Positions 42,594-51,455 of a stretch of DNA of 64,000 nucleotides are shown one piece after another. Within the stretch, counting starts at the first letter, position 1. The number at the start of each line of letters is the position of its first letter. This DNA is from JANWHQ01 sp963775275 (GTDB lineage Bacteria > Pseudomonadota > Alphaproteobacteria > Caulobacterales > Caulobacteraceae). The DNA lies in NCBI GenBank assembly GCA_963775275.1, contig CAVZII010000005.1, positions 1,550,001-1,614,000 on the forward strand, read 5' to 3'. A model generated the notes under the pieces. That model made no database searches. It worked only from the letters and a program-made list of their open reading frames with translations, and was not told where the DNA came from. The translations under genes and the position numbers were made by a program.

Positions 42594-44060
42594 ATGACGT
42601 CCCAGGAGTTCCGGCCCGAGGCCCGCGCCCCGCGCGGCTTCATCGACAGGCGCGCCCGCGACCTGGCGGCCGAGCGCGCGATCCTCCAGGCCGTCTCGGG
42701 CGTCTACGAGCGCTGGGGGTTCGAGGCGCTGGACACCGGCGCCTTCGAATACGCCGACGCTCTGGGCAAGTTCCTGCCCGACTCCGACCGTCCGAACGAG
42801 GGCGTCTTCGCGCTCCAGGACGACGACGAGCAGTGGATGGCGCTGCGCTACGACCTGACCGCCCCGCTCGCGCGCTTCGTCGCCGAGAACGCCGAGGGGC
42901 TGCCCAGGCCCTTCCGCCGCTACGCCTTCGGCCCGGTCTGGCGCAACGAGAAACCCGGGCCAGGCCGCTACCGCGAGTTCGTCCAGTGCGACGCCGACAC
43001 CGTGGGCTCGGCGCGGCCCGAGGCCGACGCCGAGATGGCCGCCATGGCCGCCGAGGGCCTGGAGGCGGCCGGCCTGCCGCGCGGCGCCTATGTCCTCAAG
43101 ATCAACAATCGCAAGCTGCTCGACGGCCTCCTGGCCGAGGCGGGGGTGGCCGACCCGCGCCAGAAGCTGACGGCGCTGCGGGCCATCGACAAGCTCGACC
43201 GCCTGGGCTGGCAGGGGGTGCAGGACCTCCTGGGCGACGGGCGGCTGGACGAATCCGGCGCCTACACCAAGGGCGCGGGCCTGGGCGTGGCCGCGCGCGA
43301 GGCGATCGGCGCGTTCATCGACATCTCCACCCGCGAGGTCGGGGTGCTGAAGGCGCTTGCGGAGCTGAAGCTCGGGGAGGCGGGTGAGGCGGGCCTGCGC
43401 GAGCTGGAGCTGATCGAGGCGGCGCTGGAGGGCATGGGCCTTTCCGCCGACCAGGCGAGGTTCGATCCGGCGGTGGTGCGGGGGCTGGAGTACTACACCG
43501 GCGCGGTGTTCGAGGCCGAGCTGCTGCTCCAGACCGTCGACGAGCGCGGCGAGCCGGTCCGGTTCGGATCGGTGGGCGGCGGCGGCCGCTACGACGACCT
43601 CGTGGCGCGCTTCACCGGCCAGCAGGTTCCGGCGACGGGGTTCTCCTTCGGCGTCTCGCGCCTGGCCGCGGCGCTTGAGGCGGCCGGCCGCCGCGCCGCG
43701 GGCGAGGCGCGCGGGCCCGTGGTGGTCATCGCCTTCGACCAGGCCCGCATGGCCGACTACTTCGCCCTGGCCGGCGAGCTGCGCCGCGCCGGGATCGCCG
43801 CCGAGGTCTACCTCGGCTCGTCGGGCATGCGCGCCCAGATGAAGTACGCCGACCGGCGGCTCTCCCCCGCCGCGGTGATCCTCGGCGAGGACGAGCTCGC
43901 CCAGGGGACCGTCACGGTGAAGGATCTCGACCTCGGCCGCGAGCTGGCGCGCGGCGTGGCCGACAACGAGGCCTGGCGGGCCGAGCGGCCTGGCCAGGTC
44001 ACCGTGCCTAGGGCCGAGCTCCTGGCCACGGTGCGCCAGATCCTGGACCGGCGGCCATGA
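42594..44060 (+). CDS. hisS: Histidyl-tRNA synthetase
   Basis: Class II synthetase charging tRNA-His. The 488-residue protein has motif 2 (FRRYAFGPVWRNEKPGPGRY, REFVQCDADTVG), the histidine-A loop (VVRGLEYYTGAVFEAELL), motif 3 (GFSFGVSRLAAAL) and an anticodon-binding C-terminus (VYLGSSGMRAQMKYADRRLS). It begins RAPRGFIDRRARDLAAERAI, as in alphaproteobacterial forms. It is first in the hisS-hisZ-hisG operon; its ATGA stop-start overlaps hisZ. A possible 18-codon frame (42541-42597) overlaps its start codon as ATGA. Confidence 0.97.
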   Translation: MTSQEFRPEARAPRGFIDRRARDLAAERAILQAVSGVYERWGFEALDTGAFEYADALGKFLPDSDRPNEGVFALQDDDEQWMALRYDLTAPLARFVAENAEGLPRPFRRYAFGPVWRNEKPGPGRYREFVQCDADTVGSARPEADAEMAAMAAEGLEAAGLPRGAYVLKINNRKLLDGLLAEAGVADPRQKLTALRAIDKLDRLGWQGVQDLLGDGRLDESGAYTKGAGLGVAAREAIGAFIDISTREVGVLKALAELKLGEAGEAGLRELELIEAALEGMGLSADQARFDPAVVRGLEYYTGAVFEAELLLQTVDERGEPVRFGSVGGGGRYDDLVARFTGQQVPATGFSFGVSRLAAALEAAGRRAAGEARGPVVVIAFDQARMADYFALAGELRRAGIAAEVYLGSSGMRAQMKYADRRLSPAAVILGEDELAQGTVTVKDLDLGRELARGVADNEAWRAERPGQVTVPRAELLATVRQILDRRP

Positions 44061-45190
44061 TCCGCCTGGAGCCCCAGGTCCCCGAGCGGGCGCTGGCCGC
44101 CATCCGCGCGCCCTTCCTGGAGGAGGACGCCACGGCGATCGACACGCCGGTGCTCCAGCCGCTGGCCCTGCTGCTCGACCTCGCCGGCGAGGCCATGCGC
44201 CCGCGGCTGTTCGTGGTCCAGGCCGACGGCATCGACGAGGCGTGCCTGCGCCCCGACCTCACCATTCCGGTGGCCCAGGCCCACATCGAGGGCGGCCGGC
44301 GCGCGGGCCGCTACCTCTACGAAGGCAAGGCCTTCCGGGTGACGCCCCGCGGCTCCGAGCACGCCGAGGAGTTCCTTCAGATCGGCCTGGAGTGCTTCGG
44401 CGATGCGGACGCGCCGGCCTCGGACGCGGCCATGGCGGCGCTCGCCTGGCGCGCGGCCTGCGCGGGCGGGCGCGACGACCTCTCCATGGAGATGGGCGAC
44501 ATCGCCCTGTTCGGCCCGTTCCTGCACGCCCTGGGCCTCGCCCCAGGCCTGGCGCTGAAGCTCGAGCGCGCCTTCCGCCGGCCGCGGAGCCTGCGCGCCG
44601 AGATCGAACGCGCCCAGGCCGCCGAGCCGGCGCCGAGCTCGTCCGGCCGCCTGGCCTCGTTGCTGGTCGGCCAGGGCGAGGCGGAGGCCGCGCAGATCAT
44701 CGAGGCGCTGTGGGCCCAGGCGGGCGTCCAGCCCGTGGGCGGCCGCTCCGCCGCCGAGATCGCCCGCCGCCTGGCCGAGCGCGCCGCCGAGGCCGCCGCC
44801 CCGGCGCTCTCCGCCCACGACGCCGACCGCATCGCGCGCTTCCTGGCGGTGTCCGACCGGCCCTCGCGCGCGCTGGCCCAGATCGCGGCCCTCGCCAAGG
44901 GCGAGGCCTTCGCCGCGGCGCTGGAGCGCTGGTCCGTCCGCCTCGCCGCCCTGGCCTCGCTCGGCGTGCCCGAGGACCGGCTTCGCCTGTCGCCCGCCTT
45001 CGGACGGGCGTTCAGCTACTACGACGGGGTCCTGTTCGAGGTGACGAGCGCGGCCCTGTCCCAGGATCTGCCCGTGGCCGCCGGCGGCCGTTACGACGGC
45101 CTCCTGACGCGGCTCGGCGCGAAACGTTCCTCCGGCGCGGTGGGCTGCATGGTGCGCCCCTGGCGGGCCTATGCGGGAGGCGAGCGGTGA
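44057..45190 (+). CDS. hisZ: ATP phosphoribosyltransferase regulatory subunit HisZ
   Basis: HisRS-like protein without charging activity that forms a complex with HisG and makes it sensitive to histidine. The 377-residue protein has class-II-synthetase-like segments (RPDLTIPVAQAHIEGGRRAG, YLYEGKAFRVTP, FSYYDGVLFEVTS, PVAAGGRYDGLLTRLG) but lacks the anticodon domain. It overlaps hisS (ATGA) and hisG (GTGA), so translation of the three is coupled and protein amounts are linked. Confidence 0.92.
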   Translation: MIRLEPQVPERALAAIRAPFLEEDATAIDTPVLQPLALLLDLAGEAMRPRLFVVQADGIDEACLRPDLTIPVAQAHIEGGRRAGRYLYEGKAFRVTPRGSEHAEEFLQIGLECFGDADAPASDAAMAALAWRAACAGGRDDLSMEMGDIALFGPFLHALGLAPGLALKLERAFRRPRSLRAEIERAQAAEPAPSSSGRLASLLVGQGEAEAAQIIEALWAQAGVQPVGGRSAAEIARRLAERAAEAAAPALSAHDADRIARFLAVSDRPSRALAQIAALAKGEAFAAALERWSVRLAALASLGVPEDRLRLSPAFGRAFSYYDGVLFEVTSAALSQDLPVAAGGRYDGLLTRLGAKRSSGAVGCMVRPWRAYAGGER

Positions 45191-46158
45191 GCGGCCCCCT
45201 GCTCATGGCCGTCCCCTCCAAGGGCCGGCTGAAGGACCAGACCGAGGGCTGGCTCGGCGACTGCGGCCTCGGCCTCGACCAGGCCGGCGGCGAGCGGGGC
45301 TATCGCGCGGTCCTGCGGGGCGTGGAGGGCGTCGAGGCGCCGCTGCTCTCCTCGTCGGACATCGCCGCCGCGTTGGACGCCGGCGATATCCATCTGGGCG
45401 TGGTCGGCGAGGACCTGCTGCGCGAGCGGGGCGGGGCGCTGGACGAGCGGATCGTGCTGCTCAAGGCGCTGGGATTCGGCCGGGCCGACCTGGTGGTGGC
45501 TGCGCCCCAGAGCTGGATCGACGTGGAGACCATGGCCGACGTGGACGAAGTCGGCATGGCCTATCTGGCGAGGACCGGCCGGCGGCTGCGCGTGGCCACC
45601 AAGTACGCGGTGCAGACGCGCGACTTCTTCGCCCGGCACGGCGTGGCCGACTACAGGATCGTCGATTCCTCCGGCGCCACCGAGGGCGCCCCGGCGGCGG
45701 GGGCGGCCGAGCTCATCGTCGACATCGCCACCACCGGCGCCACCCTTCGCGCCAACGGCCTTCGGCCGCTGGGGGATGGCCTGATCCTGAAGAGCCAGGC
45801 CCAGCTCGCCGCCAGCCTGAACGCGTCCTGGACACCGGCGCTGATGCAGGCGGCGCGCAAGCTCCTGCGCATCGTCGAGGCCCGGTCCCGCGCCAAGGAC
45901 CTGGCGTCGCTGGTCTGGCCCGAGGACCAGTCCCGGGCGGCCGAGGCGGCGGTCCAGCCGTTCCTCGAGCGGGGCGCGAGCCTCAGGCCAAGCGGCCTGC
46001 TGGTCTCGGCCTCGGAGCTGTTCGAGGCCGCCGAGGCGCTGGCCCGCGCGGGCGTCGGACCGGTCTCGGCGACGCGGCCCGAGTACGTCTTCCACGCCGA
46101 CTGCCCGGCGATCGACGCCCTGGCGGCGCGGGTTTCCGAAGCGGTTCCCGAAGGTTGA
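45187..46158 (+). CDS. hisG: ATP phosphoribosyltransferase catalytic subunit
   Basis: First step of histidine synthesis, joining ATP and PRPP. The 323-residue protein has LLMAVPSKGRLKDQTEGWLG, GDIHLGVVGEDLL, VATKYAVQTRDFFARHGV and the PRPP loop ELIVDIATTGATLRANGL. The GTG start at 45187 overlaps the hisZ stop; an internal ATG at 45208 is an alternative. Alphaproteobacterial HisG that works with HisZ has a similar length. It is the last gene of the operon and is followed by a strong hairpin at 46371. Confidence 0.95.
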   Translation: MSGPLLMAVPSKGRLKDQTEGWLGDCGLGLDQAGGERGYRAVLRGVEGVEAPLLSSSDIAAALDAGDIHLGVVGEDLLRERGGALDERIVLLKALGFGRADLVVAAPQSWIDVETMADVDEVGMAYLARTGRRLRVATKYAVQTRDFFARHGVADYRIVDSSGATEGAPAAGAAELIVDIATTGATLRANGLRPLGDGLILKSQAQLAASLNASWTPALMQAARKLLRIVEARSRAKDLASLVWPEDQSRAAEAAVQPFLERGASLRPSGLLVSASELFEAAEALARAGVGPVSATRPEYVFHADCPAIDALAARVSEAVPEG

Positions 46159-46370
46159 GCATCCGGCACGGCTCGCCCGACGGGCGGTGAAACGGCGCTG
46201 TGACCGGCTTGCATCAGTTCGTCGCACGCGCCCGGGCAGGGCCCGCCGGCGCGTTGACAGGCAAGAGGAAGTCACTTTCAGTTCCCGATTGTGAGCCTCC
46301 GCGCGCGGACGTCGTGCGGGTCTCCGGCGTTTCAGGGGAGGAAACGCCCGCTCTTGCGAGCGGAAAAAGG

Positions 46371-46403
46371 CGAGCCCGCCGCGTTCACCGCGCGGCGGGC
46401 TCG
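46371..46403. terminator. Bidirectional intrinsic terminator between hisG and the autotransporter gene
   Basis: A perfect 13-bp stem, CGAGCCCGCCGCG with CGCGGCGGGCTCG, around a seven-base loop. On the minus strand it is followed by CCTTTTTCC, a good U-run for the autotransporter message; on the plus strand by TTTCCTT, a weaker one for hisG. The two genes converge on it. Confidence 0.85.
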
Positions 46404-46455
46404 TTTCCTTGCGGCCGGCCCTTTGCCTCTGCCGCGCCGCCCGCCTGCGCGGGCC

Positions 46456-49400
46456 TCACCAGGTGACCGCCAGCCCCGCCCTGCCGCCGTATCCTGTCGC
46501 GCGTCCGGAGATCTCGCTGTCCATGTCGGCGAACAGCTTGGCCCGGGCGCTGATCGTCACGCCCGCGCCGACCTGGATGCTGGCGGCGTCGGTCGCCGGC
46601 CGCGCGCCGTCGACGGTGAAGACCGTACCCGGCACGCTCAGGAAGTCCGCCGTGATCCGCCGCTCGGGCGTGAACTCGTGCTTCCAGGCGACGCGCAGGT
46701 AGGGCGTCCAGGTCGTCCCATTCTTCGTCTTGAGGCTCTCCCCGGTCTGGAAGCCGACGTAGCTCGCCACGCTCGACGCGCTGGCCGAGCGGTAGTGCAG
46801 GCCGAGCACGCCCGTTCCTCCCGCGTGCAGCAGGCTCGTCTCCGAGAAGCTGTGCTGCCAGAGCTGGGCGAACTGGACCGCGGCGAACGGCGCGACGGGC
46901 GTCTTGCCCGTTGCGCGCAGGCCCGCCTCCACGCGGCCGGCCAGCATCTGGCTGGTGATCCGGCCGGTCTCGACCTCCGCCGGCCCGACGCCTGACAGGC
47001 GGCGCGTCGTGTCGGTCCACAGGGCGGCGTAGCTCACCGCGCCCGCCGCGTAGAAGCGCGGCGTCGTCTGCTCGGCGAAGGCTCCGATGTGGAAGGCGTT
47101 GATGTTCCCGTCGGTCCCCAGCGCGTCGACCGAGACGTTCGAGAACGTGCCGCCGATCCCGGCGCCGACCACCAGGCCGCTGTCCGAGCGGAAGTCCCAG
47201 CCGCCGGCGACGCCGCCCGCCGTGCGATGCAGGGTCGAGCTGCCGAACGACGGCTGGCCGTCCAGCGTGGCCGTGGCGCCGATTCCCGTCGCCCAGGCGT
47301 GCCGAGGCCCGTCGCCGCCCGTGCGGCTGCCCGCCGAGCCCTGGAAGCCCGTGTCGCCCGCCGCCAGGGCTTCGCGGATCAGGGCGCCCGTGAAGAGGTC
47401 GCCGGCGCCGAGGCCCGCGGTCTGGGCGCCGGCGACGCCTTCACCCGACAGCTGGCTGAGCGCGGCGGGAACCGCATCGCCCGGCACATAGAACAGACCC
47501 GTGATCGATCCGTCGCCCGAGTTGAACGCCCGGTCGAGGGTCGTCCCCACGGCGACCTGGTTGGACGCGAGGCCCGCCAGCCCGGCCAGGTCCGAGGTCA
47601 GGTTCAGCGTCACGCTGTCCGCGCCATAGGACAGGGCTGCGGAGATGAAGCTCGGCGCCCCCACGGCCTGGATGGCGCTGAACTGGCCGACCAGCCCGCC
47701 CGTGGCGGTGAGCACGGTGTAGTGCGGGACGACGGCTCCGCCCTCGAACGCCGTGGTGAAGGTCCCGCCGGGATAGGCCGTCCCGTTCACGATGAGCCGG
47801 TCCGCCGCGCCGTCCTGGAGCTCGACGAGGTACTGGCCGGCGAAGAAGGTGATGTCGCCGTTGATGGTGAGGGCGCCCACCGAGTGGCCGGGCGAGACCG
47901 TCCCTCCCGAGAAGACGAGCGTCGGGCCGACCTGGCCGTTGCCGCCCAGCACGCCGCCATCGCCCACGTAGACGACCGAGCCGATCGAGCCGTCGACCGC
48001 CAGGGTCCCGCCGTAGATGAGCGTCGGGCCGGTGTAGGTGCTGTCCGCGGTGAGGATCGTCTCGCCGGCGCCGCGCTGGGCGACGCCGCCGATGCCCGAG
48101 ATGACGCCGTCGAAGCTGTAGGCGTCCGAACGGTTGAAGGTGAGGAAGCCGTTGTCGGTCACGTCGCCCAGGATCGAGCCGCCGTCGCCGCCGTTGCCGA
48201 GCTGCAGCACGCCGCCCGGCATGATGGTCGTGCCGCCGGTGTAGGTCGCGGCCCCGTCGATGGTGAGCGTGCCCGAACCGTACTTGACCAGCGGCCGGTG
48301 CGCGCTGGTCCCGTCGGTCAGGAACGAGGCGTCGGGCGCGGAGTCGTTGTCCGCCAGGCCGAACCGCAGGACCGTCGCCTGGGGGAAGTAGCTCGTGACG
48401 TCATAGAGCAGCCACGCCCCGCGGCCGATCGAGCTCACCGCCAGCACGTCGTCCAGGGAGTCGTAGTTCATCTTGAAGATCAGGGCGTTGGGCAGGCCCT
48501 GGCCGAAGGCGCGCCAGCCCGAGAGCGCGCCCGAGGCGCTGCTGTCCGCCACGGTGATCGGGCTCTGCGAGCTCGAGATCACGCAGCCGTTCGGGTCGCC
48601 GGTGCAGCTGAGCGGCGTGTTCAGCCCGCCGACGAGCAGCGCATTGACGCCGTTCTCGGAGATGAACTCGGTGCTGGTCGGCTGCACGAAGCCGGCGGGA
48701 AGGTTCCCGGTCAGGTCCTGGAACGAGCCGCCCTGGTCGGTGGTGCCGAACAGCGAATAGCTGTCGGTCACGAAGAACCGCTGCGAGGAGCGCAGGTCGA
48801 ACGAGACCGATGTGGGGACCGCGCCGGCGTAGGCCGGCAGCGGCGTCAGGGAGCCGGCCGCGCTGGACGCGCTGAAGTACAGGCCGCCGTACAGATCGCC
48901 GGCGACGATGGCGTCGACGTTGTCCCGCGTCCCGTAGGCGATCGTGGCGATCGGATCGCCGTACGTGCTGCCCAGGTCGGTCAGGGTCAGGTTGACGTAG
49001 GGCGCGCTCGGATCCTGGGCGCCGGTCAGGGTGTCCCGGGCGACATAGACGTCGCTCCCGGCCAGGGCGATCATCGAGGGGTCGACCTTGTTCAGGACGA
49101 ACGGGCTCAGGAACCAGGCGCCGACGACCTCGTAGCTGCAATCGTTGAAGTCACAGTAGACCGGCGCGCCGATGGCGTAGCTCGGCCCGGTGAGCGGGCT
49201 GACGAGGTCGCCGTTGGAGTCCAGCACGATCCGCTGCAGGAGCCCCAGGAACTGGGCGTTGGTGTAGAACGCCCCGTAGCCGGGCAGGGTCTGGTCGTTG
49301 ACCTGGGCGTTGGCGCCGTCGCCGCCGCCGATGGAGATGAAGGTGTGCGACCCCGGGGACGACTGGACGGACGAGCCGTTGTCCTGGGCCGACACGATCA

Positions 49401-50775
49401 GGCGCTTGCTCGCGCCGTCGAAGGCGACGCCGTAGGCCTCGAACGTCGAAAGGTCGCCGTTCAGGCTGGACCAGCCGCCGTTGGAGCCTTGCGGATTGGT
49501 GCGGGCGTAGATGCCGCCGTCGGTGGTGATGATCAACCGCCCGTTGGCGTCGAAGGTCAGGGCGCGCGAGTCGGGGTGGACGGTCGAGCCGTTGTCGGTG
49601 TTGACCGGGCCGCCGACGTCGGTGAGGTCGGTGAAGGTGTTGGTGCTGGCGTCCACCCGATAGGCGGCGACGGTGTTGTAGCCGGTGAAGTAGTTGTTGT
49701 CGCCGGAGACGTAGACCAGGTTGGCGTTCTTCGGATCGATGGCGATGGCGAAGTTGGGCGTCACCTGGCCGCCCGGGTTGGTGTAGGGCACGGGCAACGC
49801 CGACCAGGTCGAGCCGGAATCCTTGGAGAGGAACAGGCCGGTCATCGTGGCCGCGTTCAGGTCGATCACGCCGGCGGCGACCGAACCGTCGGGCCCGACC
49901 GCGAGCTTGATCATGGTCTGGGACCAGTCCTGGATCACGCCGCCGCTGGCCGCGGCGCCGAACAGCTTGCTCCAGTGCGCGCCGGCGTCGTCGCTGACAT
50001 AGACCCCGGCCGACGCGAAAGAGGAGTCGTTGGGGGCCGTGACGGCGGCGTAGAAACGGTTGGCGTCGGCGGGATCGCCCACGATCGAGGTGACCGGCCC
50101 GTCGGGCAGGCCCGAGCCGGCCGCGCCCGAGACCAGGTCGAAGGTCTTGCCGCCGTCGGCGGAGCGGTAGAGGCCCTTGTCGCCCGTCGAGTCGGGCGGA
50201 TAGACGCCGCCGACGATCTCGGCCGTGCCCGCCAGTATGGTCTGGCCGCGCGCGGCCACGGCGTCCACGCTCTGGCCGGCGAAGTCGGCGGCCCCCAGCG
50301 CGCTCCAGCTCTGGCCGCCGTTGGTCGTGTAGAGCAGCCCCGTCAGAGCGCCGCTGCGCGAGCCGACATTGCCCCGGTTGAAGAAGTCGAACGCGCCGTT
50401 GGAGCTGCTGCCGACGCCCCCGATGATCGTCTGTCCGGTCGGGTCGGTCGGATCGAACGCCAGGCTGGCGATGGACAGCGACGCCTGGTTGTCGGTCAGC
50501 GCCGTCCAGGTCTGGCCGCCGTCCGTGGTCTTCCAGATCCCGCCGTTGACCGAGCCGACATAGAAGACGTCCGCGTTGTTCGGATCGGCGATGACCGCTT
50601 CCAGCGCGCCGCCGACGGTGCCGTTCGGGGGGTTGTCCTTGCTGCCCACGGCGCCGAAGGCGCCGGTGTCCGGCCCCGGCCCCTGCGACTGGAACACCTG
50701 GGCCATGGCGACCGCCGGCATGAGCACGGCCATAGCCGCGCCCGCCAGGAGCGCGCGATTAAGCCTCGACGACAT
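46456..50775 (-). CDS. Autotransporter with Asp-box beta-propeller passenger
   Basis: 1439 residues. A signal peptide (residues 1-25) is followed by a passenger of about 700 residues with repeated sialidase/BNR-type Asp-boxes: IWKTTDGGQTW, LYTTNGGQSW, LYRSADGGKTF, VYVSDDAGAHW, LFLSKDSGSTW, LFGTTDQGGSF. These point to a multi-bladed beta-propeller. Next come passenger-associated repeats (GTLTIDGAATYTGGTTIMPG, GETILTADSTYTGPTLIYGG), then a beta-barrel of about 280 residues that ends in VTW, as outer-membrane barrels do. It should be secreted through its own barrel and shown on the cell surface. ATG at 50775; the longer open frame upstream is non-coding. Confidence 0.88.
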   Translation of the reverse strand: MSSRLNRALLAGAAMAVLMPAVAMAQVFQSQGPGPDTGAFGAVGSKDNPPNGTVGGALEAVIADPNNADVFYVGSVNGGIWKTTDGGQTWTALTDNQASLSIASLAFDPTDPTGQTIIGGVGSSSNGAFDFFNRGNVGSRSGALTGLLYTTNGGQSWSALGAADFAGQSVDAVAARGQTILAGTAEIVGGVYPPDSTGDKGLYRSADGGKTFDLVSGAAGSGLPDGPVTSIVGDPADANRFYAAVTAPNDSSFASAGVYVSDDAGAHWSKLFGAAASGGVIQDWSQTMIKLAVGPDGSVAAGVIDLNAATMTGLFLSKDSGSTWSALPVPYTNPGGQVTPNFAIAIDPKNANLVYVSGDNNYFTGYNTVAAYRVDASTNTFTDLTDVGGPVNTDNGSTVHPDSRALTFDANGRLIITTDGGIYARTNPQGSNGGWSSLNGDLSTFEAYGVAFDGASKRLIVSAQDNGSSVQSSPGSHTFISIGGGDGANAQVNDQTLPGYGAFYTNAQFLGLLQRIVLDSNGDLVSPLTGPSYAIGAPVYCDFNDCSYEVVGAWFLSPFVLNKVDPSMIALAGSDVYVARDTLTGAQDPSAPYVNLTLTDLGSTYGDPIATIAYGTRDNVDAIVAGDLYGGLYFSASSAAGSLTPLPAYAGAVPTSVSFDLRSSQRFFVTDSYSLFGTTDQGGSFQDLTGNLPAGFVQPTSTEFISENGVNALLVGGLNTPLSCTGDPNGCVISSSQSPITVADSSASGALSGWRAFGQGLPNALIFKMNYDSLDDVLAVSSIGRGAWLLYDVTSYFPQATVLRFGLADNDSAPDASFLTDGTSAHRPLVKYGSGTLTIDGAATYTGGTTIMPGGVLQLGNGGDGGSILGDVTDNGFLTFNRSDAYSFDGVISGIGGVAQRGAGETILTADSTYTGPTLIYGGTLAVDGSIGSVVYVGDGGVLGGNGQVGPTLVFSGGTVSPGHSVGALTINGDITFFAGQYLVELQDGAADRLIVNGTAYPGGTFTTAFEGGAVVPHYTVLTATGGLVGQFSAIQAVGAPSFISAALSYGADSVTLNLTSDLAGLAGLASNQVAVGTTLDRAFNSGDGSITGLFYVPGDAVPAALSQLSGEGVAGAQTAGLGAGDLFTGALIREALAAGDTGFQGSAGSRTGGDGPRHAWATGIGATATLDGQPSFGSSTLHRTAGGVAGGWDFRSDSGLVVGAGIGGTFSNVSVDALGTDGNINAFHIGAFAEQTTPRFYAAGAVSYAALWTDTTRRLSGVGPAEVETGRITSQMLAGRVEAGLRATGKTPVAPFAAVQFAQLWQHSFSETSLLHAGGTGVLGLHYRSASASSVASYVGFQTGESLKTKNGTTWTPYLRVAWKHEFTPERRITADFLSVPGTVFTVDGARPATDAASIQVGAGVTISARAKLFADMDSEISGRATGYGGRAGLAVTW

Positions 50776-50891
50776 TCTGAACCCCCTGAACCGTATATGC
50801 CTTGACCGGCTTCCCACAGCCGACCTCAAGCTACGCCTCGCGCCAGGGTAAAACAATCCCGGCTTACGCGTCAGCGATGACTCGGACCGAG

Positions 50892-51095
50892 CTAGCGACC
50901 GATCGTGAAGGCGAACTCGCCCCGGGTGCGATGGGCGTCCGGCGACAGCGCCCGCCAGCGCACGAGGTAACGGCCGGGCGGCGCGCCGAGCCGGGCGCCT
51001 GCCGCCGGATCGCTGCTCACCAGCCGCGCATGCGCGAAGGCCTGGCCGCCGAGAAGCGGGGCGAGGACGAGGGCGATCAGCAAAGCTCGCGGCAT
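50892..51095 (-). CDS. CopC-like copper-binding protein with the central part missing
   Basis: 67 residues from ATG 51095, after a GGGAGGCG ribosome-binding sequence. A signal peptide ends AFA, and the mature protein starts HARLVSSDPAAGARLGAPPG, the CopC N-terminus. It then jumps to RYLVRWRALSPDAHRTRGEF, the CopC C-terminus. About 50 residues of the usual beta-sandwich are absent, in frame. The copper(II) ligands of CopC (mature His1 and the D-x-H of SPDAHRT) are both kept. It may be an internal-deletion relic or a minimal binder; no copD or copA is nearby. Confidence 0.7.
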   Translation of the reverse strand: MPRALLIALVLAPLLGGQAFAHARLVSSDPAAGARLGAPPGRYLVRWRALSPDAHRTRGEFAFTIGR

Positions 51096-51165
51096 GGGCG
51101 CCTCCCGGCTCGGCGCAGGACGCCCCCGCTTGCCCGCGCGCGGGCATCTTCGCATAGTCCGGCCC

Positions 51166-51331
51166 CTGGCGTCCCGATTCCGAGGTTCGCGGCGCATTTT
51201 GCAGGGCCGGGGAGAACTTCGGAATCGGCCAGGAAACTAACAAGTCTATGATTCTGGCGTGGTTTCCGGATCGGACGTTCGCAACCGAGGCAGCCGCTAT
51301 CGTCGCGCCAACGTCCGATCCATCACCATAG
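51166..51331 (-). repeat. Paired-hairpin element, copy 5, decayed
   Basis: The same B-linker-A layout as copy 3, with the linker AACAAGTCTATGATT kept exactly in its core. Three CTAG feet have mutated (CTGGCGTCC, AACTAACAAG, ATTCTGGCGTGG), and the arms have substitutions such as CCGAGGTTCGC and GGACGTTCGC. It lies between divergent copC-like and antiporter genes. It is the oldest-looking copy and shows that the unit is inherited as a whole. Confidence 0.8.
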
Positions 51332-51455
51332 GGCGCGATGGGGTCGGGCAGGATCGCCCGACCGCTGTATCGTGCTCTGGATTGAAGGGTGTGGAGCGCG
51401 CTTGACGGGCGAAGCCGCCCGCGCCTTCGCCGAACGCGCTCCGGCGGGAGGCGTC

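Noticed and set aside
42541..42597. 18-codon frame as the his leader peptide
   Set aside because: It has no histidine codons; the frame at 42379 has five and is the better leader candidate.
47089..50805. Open frame of 1238 codons antisense to the autotransporter
   Set aside because: Same GC-driven shadow effect; no domain or start signal.
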